Shown: positions 1 through 8,404, counted from the first letter of the stretch. The stretch is 64,000 nucleotides of DNA from Clostridia bacterium (GCA_017501345.1 JAFVXC010000023.1:1-64000); one strand, 5' to 3'. Numbers and translations are program-made. The notes: generated from the letters alone by a model not told the origin.

Positions 1-29
1 AACAGACCACCTTGCGTGGTCTGTTTTTG
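1..29 (+). terminator. Intrinsic terminator of an upstream gene outside the window
   Basis: A 10-bp stem (AACAGACCAC at 1-10 with GTGGTCTGTT at 16-25) runs into a T tract at 24-28. It would end a plus-strand transcript entering from the left. The stretch from here to about 150 holds no gene that I can support; it contains only short GC-rich inverted repeats such as GAGCGC/GCGCTC near 112-126. Confidence 0.8.
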
Positions 30-154
30 TTTCCCTTCTCTTTGTTCGGCTCTAACCGGAAAGATATCGTGATTCGCGGAGCAAAGCGACGCATAATCAT
101 GATTCGCCTCGAGCGCATCGCGCTCGTAATTCGAGCCCAGCGGGGGGAGTCAAA

Positions 155-205
155 AAAGAGGCTGAGTCAAAAGCTTTTCAGGAAGCCAATGGCTCAGCCC
201 TTATT
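155..205 (-). terminator. Terminator downstream of the GntR gene
   Basis: Read on the minus strand, GGCTGAGCCA pairs with TGACTCAGCC across a loop of about 20 nt, followed by a T-rich tract (TCTTTTTTG). It lies just past the stop codon of the GntR gene. The GCTGAGTC core recurs in other terminators of this window. Confidence 0.75.
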
Positions 206-213
206 TTGTTATC

Positions 214-939
214 TCATTCCGATGCCACGGTGAAGGTAAAAACATTGCGGTCAATGGGATAATAGCTCTCGCAGTACTCGATGACTCTCCCGTTTTTATC
301 ACACACCCGTGCCGTCATAAGGAAAAACAGATCGTTCTCGTTCGCAGAAAGCCAGCGACACTCACGCGGCGGCAGGCGCGTCGCAGAGATCGTAGTCGTG
401 CTTTGTACCCAGGCGATGCGGTGGCTTTTCCGCACCTGATAAAGAGAAAATTTTTCAAAATCGCAGTCGAGGATCTGCATACCGATGTCCTCGGGGAAAT
501 ATGAGGTCGTGAGCGTGATCGGTCCGTATTCTCCCTTCTCTCTGGAGTAGCGAAGCCGCTTCAGCTTTACCGCCGCCGTGCCAATCGGAATGCCGAGTCC
601 CTCTGCGGCTCTTTCGTCACTCACACGGAGCCTTCGGAGCTCAAGCACCTCGGTTTTGCAGGTCAGTCCCTGCGAACGAAGCTCCTCGGCAAAGCTATGC
701 GTAAAGAAGGTGGTTTTTTCAAATATCTGCGGACGGCTCACAAAGGTGCCTGTTCCCTTGATCCTTTTCAGCTTTCCCTCCTCGACAAGTGTCGAGAGGG
801 CACGGCGCATCGTCGTTCGGCTCACGTCAAATTCACGGCAGAGATCGACCTCTCTCGGGAGCTTATAGCCCACTGCCCACTCTCCACACTCGATTTTCTT
901 TTCCACAGTCCGTCTGACTTCAAGATAGCGTTTTGACAT
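214..939 (-). CDS. GntR/HutC-family transcriptional regulator with UTRA domain
   Basis: The protein has 241 residues, the normal size for HutC-type GntR regulators. Residues 1-70 form the winged helix-turn-helix; the stretch from VGYKLPREVDLC through FDVSRTTMRRALSTLVEEG to KGTGTFV is the classic GntR signature. Residues about 90-235 form a UTRA ligand-binding domain, the type that usually senses sugar phosphates or related small metabolites. The gene is divergent from an M14-type hydrolase and a sugar isomerase/epimerase. A perfect palindrome in the shared intergenic region overlaps its own -35 box, so it probably represses itself and the divergent operon until a substrate-derived ligand appears. 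The ligand cannot be read from the sequence. Confidence 0.93.
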   Translation of the reverse strand: MSKRYLEVRRTVEKKIECGEWAVGYKLPREVDLCREFDVSRTTMRRALSTLVEEGKLKRIKGTGTFVSRPQIFEKTTFFTHSFAEELRSQGLTCKTEVLELRRLRVSDERAAEGLGIPIGTAAVKLKRLRYSREKGEYGPITLTTSYFPEDIGMQILDCDFEKFSLYQVRKSHRIAWVQSTTTISATRLPPRECRWLSANENDLFFLMTARVCDKNGRVIEYCESYYPIDRNVFTFTVASE

Positions 940-968
940 TGTTTTGCCCCCCGGTTCGTATTACGTTC

Positions 969-997
969 AGTATAGCAGACCGATACGAAATTGTCAA
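969..997 (-). promoter_or_regulatory. Promoter of the GntR gene
   Basis: On the minus strand, -35 TTGACA (997-992), a 17-bp spacer and -10 TATACT (974-969). The -35 box overlaps the left edge of the palindromic operator, as expected for autorepression. Confidence 0.8.
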
Positions 998-1019
998 TAC
1001 ATATAGGTATATATGTATT
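996..1019. promoter_or_regulatory. Palindromic operator, probably bound by the divergent GntR regulator
   Basis: Perfect inverted repeat AATACATATA (996-1005) / TATATGTATT (1010-1019) with a 4-bp centre. It sits between the two divergent promoters, overlapping the GntR -35 box and upstream of the hydrolase promoter. Its size and position fit a GntR dimer site; the assignment to this regulator is inference from context. Confidence 0.7.
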
Positions 1020-1068
1020 CAAATGGCGAAAATAATCTGATACATACATTCTTTTTTGTTCTTTTATC

Positions 1069-1098
1069 TTGACAAACTGTCTTTCCCTTCTGTAAAAT
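1069..1098 (+). promoter_or_regulatory. Promoter of the M14 hydrolase - epimerase operon
   Basis: -35 TTGACA at 1069-1074, an 18-bp spacer and -10 TAAAAT at 1093-1098. It is followed by a leader of about 70 nt before the hydrolase gene. Confidence 0.75.
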
Positions 1099-1174
1099 GA
1101 ATCCATAGAACACACGGTATTACCTGAAAGGTTCTAACAAAATTTTGAATGCTGCGTGATCGCGGCAGAAAGGA

Positions 1175-2290
1175 ATGGTCATAGATATGAAGATTGACAA
1201 GAATTTTGTAGGCGGTAACATTGAGGTTTTGGACGTTCAGGAGGACACCGTCTCTTTGGCGAACGAGTTACGTGATACAAGACTCGACCGCGACTGGTTT
1301 TATTGGGCGTTTCGTGTAAAGGGTGCCCAGGGAAAAACCGTAACCTTCCAGTTCCCGCACATCAAGCGCGTGGGCTATTGGGGCGCGGCAGTGTCAACCG
1401 ATCTGATTTCTTGGAAATGGACGGGTGGACGAAAGGAATGGACCGCCGAGGACGGCACTCCCTACGAGGCTTTCACCTATACCTTCGGAGCAGACGAGGA
1501 TGAGGTGTTTTTCTGCTATGACTTGCTCTATACGCCGGTACGCTTTGAGATGCTTTGCGAAAGAAACGGGCTGAAGGTTGAGCCGCTTTGCATCTCCAAC
1601 AAGGGCAGAAGCGTTCCCTCTGTCCGCGTCGGAAAGGGTGAGAAAAAGATCCTGATCACCTCGCGCCACCATTCGTGCGAAAGCACCGGAACCTACGTGA
1701 TGGAAGCTATGCTTCTATCCCTGCTGAAGGAGCCCCTGGAGGGTTACGAGCTCATTTGCGTCCCCTTCGTAGATATTGACGGTGTTATGGAAGGAGATCA
1801 GGGCAAGCATCGCCTGCCCCACGACTATTGGATCGATTATCCGTACGAGGGTGACAGCCTCTATAATACCTGCACCGCACTGCGTCAGCTTGTTGATAAT
1901 AACGACGTGGTATATCTGTTTGATATCCACGCGCCCAAGCATATGGGAGATATCAACGATAAGGTACATATCCCTTACAACGTAGTAGAAGAAATTTCCC
2001 GTTTGGATCTCTTCTCAAAAATTTTCGAGAGCAAGATCCTCCCCGGCTCGATCCCCTTTGATCCGAGTAACAACATCGCGCCGGATGACGGCTGGAACAA
2101 GATCTCTATGCCCACCCTGCCGCGCTACGCAACGGTCAGACCGGCAAGCCAGCTTTCGTTCTGCTGCGAGGTTCCGTACTTTGGCGAAGAAGATGGCAGC
2201 GTAGTGGTAACCGAGGAAACGCTGCATCTGTTTGGCGAAAGCTTCACGGCAGCGCTTCGGGAGTATGATAAAACGGCACAGAGTCGGTAA
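1175..2290 (+). CDS. M14-family zinc carboxypeptidase-like hydrolase
   Basis: The 371-residue protein has an N-terminal beta-rich region (about 1-150) like that before the catalytic domain of cytosolic carboxypeptidases and some M14 deacylases, then an M14 alpha/beta domain. The zinc motif HxxE is visible in RHHSCES, the third ligand is the His of FDIHAPKH, and the Glu of CCEVPYFG is a candidate catalytic base. There is no signal peptide, so it acts in the cytoplasm. It may remove an amino acid or acyl group from a small conjugate rather than digest protein. The start could be ATG 1175 or the internal ATG five codons later (MKIDKNF); a GAAAGGA Shine-Dalgarno lies just before. It is the first gene of an operon with an epimerase, opposite a GntR regulator. 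Substrate unknown. Confidence 0.75.
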   Translation: MVIDMKIDKNFVGGNIEVLDVQEDTVSLANELRDTRLDRDWFYWAFRVKGAQGKTVTFQFPHIKRVGYWGAAVSTDLISWKWTGGRKEWTAEDGTPYEAFTYTFGADEDEVFFCYDLLYTPVRFEMLCERNGLKVEPLCISNKGRSVPSVRVGKGEKKILITSRHHSCESTGTYVMEAMLLSLLKEPLEGYELICVPFVDIDGVMEGDQGKHRLPHDYWIDYPYEGDSLYNTCTALRQLVDNNDVVYLFDIHAPKHMGDINDKVHIPYNVVEEISRLDLFSKIFESKILPGSIPFDPSNNIAPDDGWNKISMPTLPRYATVRPASQLSFCCEVPYFGEEDGSVVVTEETLHLFGESFTAALREYDKTAQSR

Positions 2291-2313
2291 CTGCAAAGAG
2301 AGAAAAAGCTGTT

Positions 2314-3132
2314 ATGAGAAAATTGGGAATCAATTTTGACGCGTACGCAGGACTTACCCACGAGGAATACGCAAAAAAGATTGCGGAGGTCGGCTTCGAG
2401 GCTACCTTTACGGGAGTATATGAAACCGTGGAAGAGCAAGCGGCGGTTGCCGATATTCTGGCACGCTACGGCATCGCGTACGAAGCCATTCACGCCCCCT
2501 TCCGCCTGTACACGAACCATTTGTGGCTGGATTGTGAGGAAGGCGATATGATGCTGGCTACACTGAAAAACTGCATCGACCGCTGTAAGCTGGTCGGAGC
2601 GCCCATTGCCGTGGTCCACCTGTCCTCAGGTGAGCAACCGCCTCCCGTCACCGATATCGGTCGGGCAAGATTTACGTCGCTTGTGGAGCACGCCGCAGAG
2701 AGTGGCGTTACCGTTGCCTTTGAGAATCAGAGAAAGCTGTCTAACCTCGCGTGGGCGTTTGAAGCCTTTTCCGCCGAGGATTCGGTTGGCTTCTGCTATG
2801 ACTGCGGTCACGAGGCCTGCTTCACCCCGGGGCGGGAATATATGCCCCTGTTCGGCAAGCGAGTGGTCTGCCTCCATATTCACGACAATATGCTCGTGTA
2901 TAACGAGGACTGCCATATGATCCCCTTTGACGGTAAGATCAACTTTTACCGTTTTGCCGAGCATCTGAGGAATGCGGGCTTCGACGGCACGCTGATGCTG
3001 GAGCTTGCTAGTAAAAAAGCGAAGAAGCTCTACAACAATCCCATTTATGATACTCTCACCACTGACGAATATCTGAGTCGGGCAGCAAATGCGGCAAAAA
3101 AGCTGCGCGAACTGGTTGACCCCGAAGCGTAA
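2314..3132 (+). CDS. Sugar phosphate isomerase/epimerase (AP-endonuclease 2-like TIM barrel)
   Basis: The 272-residue protein is a full-length xylose-isomerase-like TIM barrel. Metal-ligand motifs of the family are present: a conserved ENQR strand near residue 140, a GHEACFTPGREY stretch, CLHIHDN, and a final MLELASK strand with the metal-binding Glu. Members isomerise or epimerise sugars, keto-acids or inositols. It lies 23 bp after the M14-like hydrolase and is probably co-transcribed and GntR-controlled. A paralogue at 36696-37493 shares the same landmarks. The exact substrate is not predictable. Confidence 0.85.
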   Translation: MRKLGINFDAYAGLTHEEYAKKIAEVGFEATFTGVYETVEEQAAVADILARYGIAYEAIHAPFRLYTNHLWLDCEEGDMMLATLKNCIDRCKLVGAPIAVVHLSSGEQPPPVTDIGRARFTSLVEHAAESGVTVAFENQRKLSNLAWAFEAFSAEDSVGFCYDCGHEACFTPGREYMPLFGKRVVCLHIHDNMLVYNEDCHMIPFDGKINFYRFAEHLRNAGFDGTLMLELASKKAKKLYNNPIYDTLTTDEYLSRAANAAKKLRELVDPEA

Positions 3133-3137
3133 GTCAT

Positions 3138-3213
3138 AACCACCCGCCGTACCGGTGGTTTTCGCAATCCAAAAAGGTGCTTTTGCCTCTCGGCAAAAGC
3201 ACCTTTTCTTTAT
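3138..3213. terminator. Terminators between two convergent genes
   Basis: Two hairpins follow the epimerase: AACCACC/GGTGGTT (3138-3160) with a short T run, then a long perfect 16-bp stem (3172-3187 with 3192-3207) flanked by A and T tracts on its two sides. The second can work in both directions and also ends the minus-strand CofE-like gene. Confidence 0.85.
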
Positions 3214-3226
3214 TCGGTTTTCACGA

Positions 3227-4411
3227 TCATTCGGTCGTGTAGTTGTCGAAATAGCCCTGGATATAGATGATCGGCGTTCCCTTGTCGCCCGAGCCCGAGG
3301 TCAGGTCGCAGAGTGATCCGATGAGGTCGGTGAGGCGGCGCGGAGTCGTACCCATCTGTCCCTCCTGCTTCGTATCCTTGTGCTGGATCTTGTTTTCGAT
3401 CGCCGCACGAAGCTCCTCGCCCGAGAGATTTGCAAAATCGTTGTCTGCAAGGTACTTCAGCTTCAGCTCATTCGGCGTTCCCTCGAGACCTGCGGTATAT
3501 GCGGGGGATACGACCGGGTCTGCAAGCTCCCAGATCTTGCCGACGGGATCCTTGAAGGCACCGTCGCCATAGACCATAACCTCAACGAGCTTGCCCGTCT
3601 CCTTCAGGATGCGATCCTGGATCGCATTGACAAGGGGGTTGCAATCGCGGGGGAAGAGCTTGACCTTATTCTCGGTCGCCTTATTTGAGCCGAGAAGACC
3701 GTATTTTTCATTGTAACCGCTGTTTCCGATCGGAGCGGACATAATATCGTCCATACCGAACACTCTCTTTGCACCTGCGTTCTTCAGCAGACGCTTTGTA
3801 CGGTGGCGAGTGTGGATGTCACAGCACAAAACGTTTTCGGTATATTTCAGGATCGCACGGGGATCGTTCGCGAAAATGATCTCGCAATCCGCACCCTCGG
3901 CTCTGACGAGGCTCTCATAATATTCTACGTAATCAACGCCCGTGAAGGTATGCTTCTCGTATCCGAAGCACTCACGGTAGCGCTTGATATCAAGCACGTC
4001 GCTGTAGGGGTTGATTCCCTTTTCGTCGATCGCGTCAAGGCTGACGAGATGGTTTCCGACCTCGTCGGAGGGATAGGAAAGGCAGATCACGACCTTCTTC
4101 GCGCCTCTTGCAATACCCGTAAGGCAAACCGAGAAGCGGTTACGGCTGAGGATCGGGAAGACAACGCCGACGGTCTCTCCGCCAAGCTTTGTGCGAACGT
4201 CCTCTGCGATATTATCGATGGTAACGTAATTTTCCTGTGCGCGAGCAACAATCGACTCGGTCATCGCAACGATGTCGCGATTTCTGATTTCATAGCCTCC
4301 ATCCTCTGCGGCATCGAGAACGCACTTCGTAACGATTTCTACGAGATCGTCTCCACCTCGGATAATGGGGGCACGAACGCCACGGGATACAGTACCGATC
4401 ATACGGCTCAT
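3227..4411 (-). CDS. Coenzyme F420-0:L-glutamate ligase (CofE)-like protein
   Basis: The 394-residue protein matches the CofE/FbiB N-terminal fold: an N-terminal IRGGDDLVEIV region, a long middle part, and acidic/aromatic motifs such as MVYGDGAFKDPVG near residue 295. CofE itself adds gamma-linked glutamates to F420-0; classic CofE proteins have about 250 residues, so this belongs to the longer bacterial subfamily. No other F420 biosynthesis gene is in the window, so an F420 role is not supported; it may join an amino acid to another acceptor. It is a single-gene unit with its own promoter and a strong shared terminator. Family call fairly firm, function open. Confidence 0.75.
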   Translation of the reverse strand: MSRMIGTVSRGVRAPIIRGGDDLVEIVTKCVLDAAEDGGYEIRNRDIVAMTESIVARAQENYVTIDNIAEDVRTKLGGETVGVVFPILSRNRFSVCLTGIARGAKKVVICLSYPSDEVGNHLVSLDAIDEKGINPYSDVLDIKRYRECFGYEKHTFTGVDYVEYYESLVRAEGADCEIIFANDPRAILKYTENVLCCDIHTRHRTKRLLKNAGAKRVFGMDDIMSAPIGNSGYNEKYGLLGSNKATENKVKLFPRDCNPLVNAIQDRILKETGKLVEVMVYGDGAFKDPVGKIWELADPVVSPAYTAGLEGTPNELKLKYLADNDFANLSGEELRAAIENKIQHKDTKQEGQMGTTPRRLTDLIGSLCDLTSGSGDKGTPIIYIQGYFDNYTTE

Positions 4412-4493
4412 AAAAGACCAACTCCTTCTTTTAGCTGCCGGGCGCAGCGTTTTCCGCCGGGCAGGGGTAACATAATTTTTATCACCACGCTAT

Positions 4494-4522
4494 AGTATAC
4501 CAAAAAAAATTCTCTTTGTAAA
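4494..4522 (-). promoter_or_regulatory. Promoter of the CofE-like gene
   Basis: On the minus strand, TTTACA (4522-4517), a 17-bp spacer and TATACT (4499-4494), about 80 nt before the start codon. The leader contains an inverted CTGCCGGGC-type repeat near 4437-4466 of unknown role. Confidence 0.75.
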
Positions 4523-4586
4523 GGGATTTTTCAAAAAAAACCGAAGCTATTTTTGATTTTTTACGTTTTGAGCAAAAAATTTGTAC

Positions 4587-5348
4587 TCATCGTCTGAAAT
4601 CGTAATCATATTGCGAGGGGGAGACACCGATGATCCTCTTGAACTGCACGGTGAAATGCTTGTAGTCCCGAAATCCGCACCGTGCTGAGACCTCCTGGAG
4701 CGTAAAATACCCCGAAAGGATCAGCGACGCCGCGTGGCTGATGCGGAAACGCGTAACGTATTGCTTCGGAGACATCCCGAATTCCTCGCGAAACAGCCGT
4801 CTGAAATAGACCTCGCTCATAAAGGCGCGCTCCGCCGCGGAGGAAAGGGCGAAATCAGCAGAGAGACAATTCTGCTCGATATAACGCACTGCGGCATCGA
4901 TCTTCCCGTGCGGAGGTCTTTTCTCCGCGTTTTCGCGGTAGATCTCGGCAAAAATGCGATTGAGGATCGCCGTGCAGTCATAGCGGTACGCCGTTTCCTT
5001 GCGGCTCCACGTGTCGAGAAGCTGCTCAAAAAGCGCGCGGTATCGCTCGGGCTCCCTTGGGCGATAGACCTCGATCTCACTTCCCTGAAAGTTCAGCGGG
5101 CTGAAATGAACGACGATCATTCTGTCCTTCTCCGAGCTCCGACGATAATCGGATGTGGATGGGAAATAACCGATCATACCGTCCGATAGACGAAGCTCCC
5201 TGTTCCGAGATTTGATGGAGGTGCTTGACTCAAGGCGGAAGGAGAGCGCGTCAAAATTCCGACCTCTCGTCCTTACCTCGGAGTTCCCTTGATTGATATA
5301 TAGCACGTCAAGAATTTGAAAGGAGAGTGCCTCCTCTGTAAAGATCAT
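4587..5348 (-). CDS. AraC-family transcriptional regulator
   Basis: The protein has 253 residues from the ATG at 5348. That start has an almost ideal GGAGGTGAT Shine-Dalgarno; the upstream in-frame ATG at 5387 lies inside the promoter and is rejected. Residues about 15-110 form a cupin-like AraC sensor domain. Residues about 150-250 carry the two helix-turn-helix motifs, ending with the family signature CGFRDYKHFTVQFKRIIGVSPSQY. It is divergent from two GH10 xylanases, whose upstream region has a 21-bp-spaced direct repeat typical of AraC-type binding. It is therefore probably the xylan/xylo-oligosaccharide-responsive activator of those genes. Confidence 0.92.
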   Translation of the reverse strand: MIFTEEALSFQILDVLYINQGNSEVRTRGRNFDALSFRLESSTSIKSRNRELRLSDGMIGYFPSTSDYRRSSEKDRMIVVHFSPLNFQGSEIEVYRPREPERYRALFEQLLDTWSRKETAYRYDCTAILNRIFAEIYRENAEKRPPHGKIDAAVRYIEQNCLSADFALSSAAERAFMSEVYFRRLFREEFGMSPKQYVTRFRISHAASLILSGYFTLQEVSARCGFRDYKHFTVQFKRIIGVSPSQYDYDFRR

Positions 5349-5375
5349 CCGATCACCTCCAACCGTCCTATGTTT

Positions 5376-5404
5376 ATTATAAAGCATTTGTTTCGAAAAG
5401 TCAA
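5376..5404 (-). promoter_or_regulatory. Promoter of the AraC gene
   Basis: Minus-strand TTGACT (5404-5399), a 17-bp spacer and TATAAT (5381-5376). The -10 box lies inside the upstream extension of the reading frame, which shows that translation starts at 5348. Confidence 0.8.
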
Positions 5405-5459
5405 CTCCCCCGAAAAATCCGGCACATTCGGGAAAAGACGGGATTTTCGGTCGATAAGG

Positions 5460-5490
5460 TTGCGAAAATCATACCTTTTTGTGCGAAAAT
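5460..5490. promoter_or_regulatory. Direct-repeat operator upstream of the GH10 genes
   Basis: TGCGAAAAT occurs at 5461-5469 and again at 5482-5490, exactly 21 bp (two helical turns) apart on the same strand. The second copy ends 4 bp before the -35 box. This is the architecture of AraC-type activator sites; binding by the divergent AraC regulator is inferred. Confidence 0.6.
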
Positions 5491-5494
5491 GGGG

Positions 5495-5523
5495 TTGTTT
5501 TGGCTCGATAAATCTGCTACAAT
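5495..5523 (+). promoter_or_regulatory. Promoter of the GH10 xylanase genes
   Basis: -35 TTGTTT (5495-5500), a 17-bp spacer and -10 TACAAT (5518-5523). The weak -35 box fits a promoter that needs an activator, and the direct repeat lies directly upstream. Confidence 0.65.
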
Positions 5524-5584
5524 AAAAATACCGAACGGAAACTAAAACAGAACGCCGTATATCTGTCCGAAAGGAGAAATCAAA

Positions 5585-6943
5585 ATGGAACGCACAAGTG
5601 AAAGATGGAAGGTTCTCGAGTTGTTTGAAGCGAACAAGGAGGAGCTCCGCACACGCATCAACGCAGGTATCGAGGTAAACCGCAAGGGGAGTATGACACT
5701 CACCGTCAACGACAAGAACGGGAATCCGATTCCCGGAGCACACATCAAGGCTGTGCAGAAGAGCCACGAGTTCCGCTTCGGCGCGAATCTCTTTATGCTC
5801 GACGAGCTTGAAACGCCCGAAAAGAACGCACGCTATAAGGAGGTATTCAAGGATACCTTCAATATGGCGACGCTCCCCTTCTATTGGGACGCGACCGAGC
5901 CCGAAAGAGGAAAGACGCGCTACGACAAGGACAGCGTCAAGTTCTACCGCCGCCCCGCGATCGATCTCTGTATGGAGTTCTGCGAGGAGAACGGTATCGA
6001 GCCCCGTGAGCACGCCCTTGCATACGATCACTTTTTCCCGAAATGGCTCTACGGTGCGAGCACCGCTGAAACCAAAAAGGCACTTGAACAGCGCTACAAG
6101 GAGATCTCCGAGCGCTACGCTGATAAGATCCCCACGATCGAGGTCACGAACGAGATGGAATGGTCATCCGGCAGAACCCAATTCTACGACGATCCCGAAT
6201 TCATCGAGTGGTGCTTCAAGCTTGCCGAAAAGTATTTCCCCGGGAACGAGCTTGTCATCAACGAGCATACGGCACGTGCCTGGGCAGATAAGTGCCGTGC
6301 AAGCGACAAATATTACTCCTACATTGAAGCAGCTATAAAGAAGGGCGCACGGATCGACGCCATCGGTATGCAGTTCCATATGTTCCATAAAAAGGAGGTC
6401 GATCACGCGAGCACGCGCAACGGCTACAACCCCGAGTCGCTTTATCGCCATATGGATCTCTACTCGAACTTTGGAAAGCCGCTGCAGGTAACAGAGGTCA
6501 CGGTCCCCGCGTACTCGAAGGATGAGGAGGACGAGGCGATCCAGGCAGAGCTCCTCAGCTACCTCTACCCGATCTGGTTCTCGCATCCGAATATGGAGCA
6601 GATCATCTATTGGAACCTCGTCGACGGTTATGCACACGTTTCAAGCCCCGACCCGATCAAGATCCGCGAGTCGCAGGGTAATATGACCCTCGGTGAGAAT
6701 TATTACCACGGCGGTCTCCTCCGCTTCGATATGTCCGAGAAGCCCGCATACCGTGTCATCCGCGATCTCATTAAGAAGGAATGGCACACCGAGACCGAGC
6801 GCGTGACAAACGAGAACGGCTCCTGCACCTTCCGCGGCTTCTACGGCGACTACGACGTCGAGATCACGACCGAAGGCGGCACGGTCCATAAGACCCTGAA
6901 GCTCTCGTCGAAGGACAGAAATACGAAAACCATTTCCCTCTGA
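5585..6943 (+). CDS. GH10 endo-1,4-beta-xylanase, cytoplasmic (copy 1)
   Basis: The 452-residue protein has a short N-terminal beta domain (residues 36-60, SMTLTVNDKNGNPIPGA) followed by a GH10 TIM barrel. The acid/base is Glu190 in IEVTNEM and the nucleophile is Glu304 in LQVTEV; substrate-binding WD (101-102) and YWNLVDG (about 342-348) are also typical. GH10 enzymes cleave beta-1,4-xylan with retention. There is no signal peptide, so it probably attacks imported xylo-oligosaccharides in the cytoplasm. Residues after about 400 form a small beta tail shared with copy 2. An AGGAG Shine-Dalgarno precedes ATG 5585. The next gene is a close paralogue 46 bp downstream, in the same operon under a divergent AraC regulator. 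Confidence 0.9.
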   Translation: MERTSERWKVLELFEANKEELRTRINAGIEVNRKGSMTLTVNDKNGNPIPGAHIKAVQKSHEFRFGANLFMLDELETPEKNARYKEVFKDTFNMATLPFYWDATEPERGKTRYDKDSVKFYRRPAIDLCMEFCEENGIEPREHALAYDHFFPKWLYGASTAETKKALEQRYKEISERYADKIPTIEVTNEMEWSSGRTQFYDDPEFIEWCFKLAEKYFPGNELVINEHTARAWADKCRASDKYYSYIEAAIKKGARIDAIGMQFHMFHKKEVDHASTRNGYNPESLYRHMDLYSNFGKPLQVTEVTVPAYSKDEEDEAIQAELLSYLYPIWFSHPNMEQIIYWNLVDGYAHVSSPDPIKIRESQGNMTLGENYYHGGLLRFDMSEKPAYRVIRDLIKKEWHTETERVTNENGSCTFRGFYGDYDVEITTEGGTVHKTLKLSSKDRNTKTISL

Positions 6944-6989
6944 CAGAGAGACCACCGAAATAAAAACATCCAAAAAAGGAGAAATGAAA

Positions 6990-8351
6990 ATGGAACGCAC
7001 AAGTGAAAGATGGCAGGTCCTCGAATATTTCGAGGCAAATAAAGAAGAGCTCCGTGCCCGCATCAACGCAGGCATCGAAGCAAACCGCAAGGGGAGCATG
7101 ACGGTCACCGTCAACGACAAGGACGGCAACCCGATTCCCGGAGCGCGCGTAAAGGTCACGCAGAAAAACCACGAGTTCCGCTTTGGTGCAAATATCTTTA
7201 TGCTCGACGAGCTTGAGACGCCCGAAAAGAACGCACGCTATAAGGAGGTATTCAAGGATACCTTCAATATGGCAACCCTTCCCTTCTATTGGGACGCGAC
7301 CGAGCCTAAAAAGGGTGAGCAGCGCTACGACAAGGACAGCAAGAAGATATACCGCCGTCCCGCGATCGATCTCTGTATGGAGTTCTGCGAGGAGAACGGC
7401 ATCGAGCCCCGTGAGCACGGACTTGCGTATGATATGTTCTTCCCGACGTGGCTCCACGGTGCCGACGCCTTCACGACGAAGAAGGAGCTTATCCGCCGCT
7501 ATAAGGAGATCTCCGAGCGCTACGCCGATAAGATCCCCACGATCGAGGTCACAAACGAAATGGCACACGTTGCGGGCAGAACCGAATTTTACGAGGATCC
7601 CGACTACGTCACGTGGTGCTTCAAGCTCGCAGAAAAGTATTTCCCCCAGAACAAGCTCGTCATCAACGAGGGCACAACCGCCGCTTGGCGCGACAAGTGC
7701 CGTTCGAGCGACAAATACTACTCCTACATCGAATCGGCAATGCTGAAGGGCGCACGCATCGACGCAATCGGTCTGCAGTTCCACGTATTCCATAAGCGCG
7801 AGAACGAGATCGCCAAGATCCGTCACAACGACTACAATCCCGAGCGCCTTTACCGCCAAATGGATCTGTACACAAATCTTACGAATGCACTGCAGATCAC
7901 CGAGGTCACGATCCCCGCTTACTCGAACGATGAGGAGGACGAGGCAATTCAGGCAGAGCTCCTCAGCTACCTCTATCCGATCTGGTTCTCTCATCCCGCA
8001 GTCGAGCAGATCATCTACTGGAACCTCGTCGACGGCTACGCACACGTTTGGTCGGACGATCTTGAAGCGATCCGCGCGTCGCAGGGCAATATGGAGCTCG
8101 GAGAAAACATCTACTACGGCGGTCTCCTCCGCTTCGATATGTCCGAAAAGCCCGCCCTCAAGGTCATTCGCGACCTCATCAAGAAGGAATGGCACACCGA
8201 GGCAGAGCGCGTAACGAGTGAAGGCGGCTCCTGCACCTTCCGTGGCTTCTACGGCGACTACGACGTCGAGATCGAGACCGAAAACGGCACGGTCCATAAG
8301 ACCTTGAAGCTTTCGTCGAAGGCAAAGAACGCGATCGCGTTCAACCTCTGA
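6990..8351 (+). CDS. GH10 endo-1,4-beta-xylanase, cytoplasmic (copy 2)
   Basis: This 453-residue tandem duplicate of the preceding gene has the same architecture: a beta domain, a GH10 barrel with acid/base Glu in IEVTNEM and nucleophile Glu in LQITEV, YWNLVDGYAHV, and the same C-terminal tail. I chose ATG 6990 because it aligns with copy 1 and lies 8 nt after AGGAG; the in-frame ATG at 6984 is too close to the ribosome site. No signal peptide. The copies differ mainly around the substrate-cleft loops (residues about 105-120, 150-170, 190-200 and 270-285), so they may prefer different chain lengths or decorations. It is followed by a strong terminator. Confidence 0.9.
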   Translation: MERTSERWQVLEYFEANKEELRARINAGIEANRKGSMTVTVNDKDGNPIPGARVKVTQKNHEFRFGANIFMLDELETPEKNARYKEVFKDTFNMATLPFYWDATEPKKGEQRYDKDSKKIYRRPAIDLCMEFCEENGIEPREHGLAYDMFFPTWLHGADAFTTKKELIRRYKEISERYADKIPTIEVTNEMAHVAGRTEFYEDPDYVTWCFKLAEKYFPQNKLVINEGTTAAWRDKCRSSDKYYSYIESAMLKGARIDAIGLQFHVFHKRENEIAKIRHNDYNPERLYRQMDLYTNLTNALQITEVTIPAYSNDEEDEAIQAELLSYLYPIWFSHPAVEQIIYWNLVDGYAHVWSDDLEAIRASQGNMELGENIYYGGLLRFDMSEKPALKVIRDLIKKEWHTEAERVTSEGGSCTFRGFYGDYDVEIETENGTVHKTLKLSSKAKNAIAFNL

Positions 8352-8363
8352 TCTTCTACACAG

Positions 8364-8404
8364 AAAGAGCACTGTTTGCGACTGCATTCGGTGCTCTTTT
8401 TTTC
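8364..8404 (+). terminator. Terminator of the GH10 operon
   Basis: AAAGAGCAC (8364-8372) pairs with GTGCTCTTT (8391-8399) and is followed by a run of T. No gene is seen from here to 8674 except the pfl promoter and leader. Confidence 0.85.
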
